Shown here: positions 6,221 through 6,747 of the stretch, piece after piece
Position numbering within the stretch: the stretch's first letter is position 1
Layout of the letters: the number at the start of each line of letters is the position of its first letter
Assembly: GCA_034429745.1 (NCBI GenBank)
Contig: DAOUFY010000066.1
Span: forward strand, 1-6,747
DNA from: JBAXBF01 sp034429745
GTDB lineage: Bacteria > Chloroflexota > Anaerolineae > Anaerolineales > DRKV01
DNA: 6,747 bases
Direction: 5' to 3'
The notes under the pieces: generated by a model
The model's input: only the letters and a program-made list of their open reading frames with translations
What the model was told of the DNA's origin: nothing
Databases searched by the model: none
Program-made: the position numbers and the translations under genes

Positions 6221-6747
6221 ATGGTAAAAAAAACCGAAGATAGATTTCTGCGTATCATTCATAGTATTAAAGAACTACCGCCCCAACTTCAAGGCATTGC
6301 TTTACAATATCATTTAGACCCGTCAAAAGAAAACATAATCTATATCCCACCTCAATCCTATCCCATTCCAAACCATTTTCTTTTCTTTAATCTCCCCTAT
6401 CACTGGCGAATTACTCCGTATAGGTTATTGGTATTCAAGGAATCCGCACTTACCATTATTTCAGCCACTTCAGAAAAATTAATTGAATATATAAATATAC
6501 CTATCCATTCAATTATTGATGCAATATTTTCAACTCAACTTCTCTATGCCAATCTTTTACTTCGTTGGGAAGACGAAAATGGTGTTCAAGAGAAGCGAAT
6601 TGAATACAACACTGTTGGTGAATCATTTATCCGCAACGCCTTCAGCACATTCTGGCAATTAAAAATTAAGCTATCATCATTGCATAATGACAATGATAAG
6701 CCACCAACATTACATATGATCCAAGCCGATCTTTCATCTAAACCTAT
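6221..6747 (+). CDS. Unrecognised protein, possible PH-like fold (partial, C-terminus outside window)
   Basis: The frame runs from ATG at 6221 to the right edge, 175 residues without a stop, so the gene is cut by the window. GAGG at 6211-6214, 6 nt before the ATG, is a good ribosome site, and an in-frame TAA at 6179-6181 closes off upstream extension. I do not recognise the family. There is no signal peptide or membrane segment. The N-terminal 60 residues are rich in proline and aromatics. Residues 67-150 alternate hydrophobic and polar positions like beta strands (YRLLVF, ALTIIS, IEYINIPIHSII, LLLRW, RIEYN) and end in an amphipathic helix-like stretch. That layout recalls small PH-like domains of bacterial proteins, but this is a guess from pattern only. 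It is transcribed away from the HIT gene, with a shared 167-nt control region. Confidence 0.8.
   Translation, partial: MVKKTEDRFLRIIHSIKELPPQLQGIALQYHLDPSKENIIYIPPQSYPIPNHFLFFNLPYHWRITPYRLLVFKESALTIISATSEKLIEYINIPIHSIIDAIFSTQLLYANLLLRWEDENGVQEKRIEYNTVGESFIRNAFSTFWQLKIKLSSLHNDNDKPPTLHMIQADLSSKP

Noticed and set aside
1..6747. CRISPR array, tRNA, rRNA or phage genes
   Set aside because: Nothing regularly spaced, no cloverleaf-like or rRNA-like segment, and no recognisable phage product was seen; nearly all the sequence is accounted for by five genes.

Overview
The window is an A+T-rich bacterial segment. Four co-oriented genes lie on the minus strand and one gene diverges on the plus strand. 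From right to left on the minus strand there is a HIT-family (HinT-like) nucleotide hydrolase, followed by three large polytopic membrane proteins that are clearly paralogues of each other. The third paralogue runs off the left edge. On the plus strand, starting near 6221, is an unrecognised protein that runs off the right edge.

The membrane proteins are 689 aa, 695 aa (after a start correction from a GTG to an ATG) and at least 496 aa. They share an ordered motif set: an Asp-Asp pair after the first membrane segment, an [DE]RP motif before the second, then YPGF..Q, an EYF.G.E..R helix, a WR[LI] motif and [DN]RFTL. The two complete copies also share a soluble C-terminal region with conserved cysteines and two TPR-like helical units. 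The acidic pair in the first loop of a multi-helix protein resembles the GT-C class of lipid-sugar-dependent glycosyltransferases. No named family can be assigned from sequence alone, so a glycosyltransferase role is inference.

The paralogue genes are packed tightly: a TAATG junction between the first and second, and an 8-nt overlap between the second and third. This suggests one mRNA with translational coupling. The HIT gene lies 63 nt upstream in the same direction, with no visible terminator between, so it may be the first gene of the transcript or a separate unit. A 167-nt A+T-rich region (6054-6220) separates the divergent genes. It has a perfect TATAAT on each strand and a short direct repeat around the plus-strand candidate promoter.

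The organism cannot be fixed. The C-terminal signatures of the membrane proteins (TDNS..APL.W, W-C-x-Y-Y-Q, L-C-x-x-W) resemble uncharacterised proteins I associate from memory with Chloroflexota (Anaerolineae). A low-G+C member of that group is my tentative guess. No mobile element, CRISPR array, tRNA or rRNA was seen.
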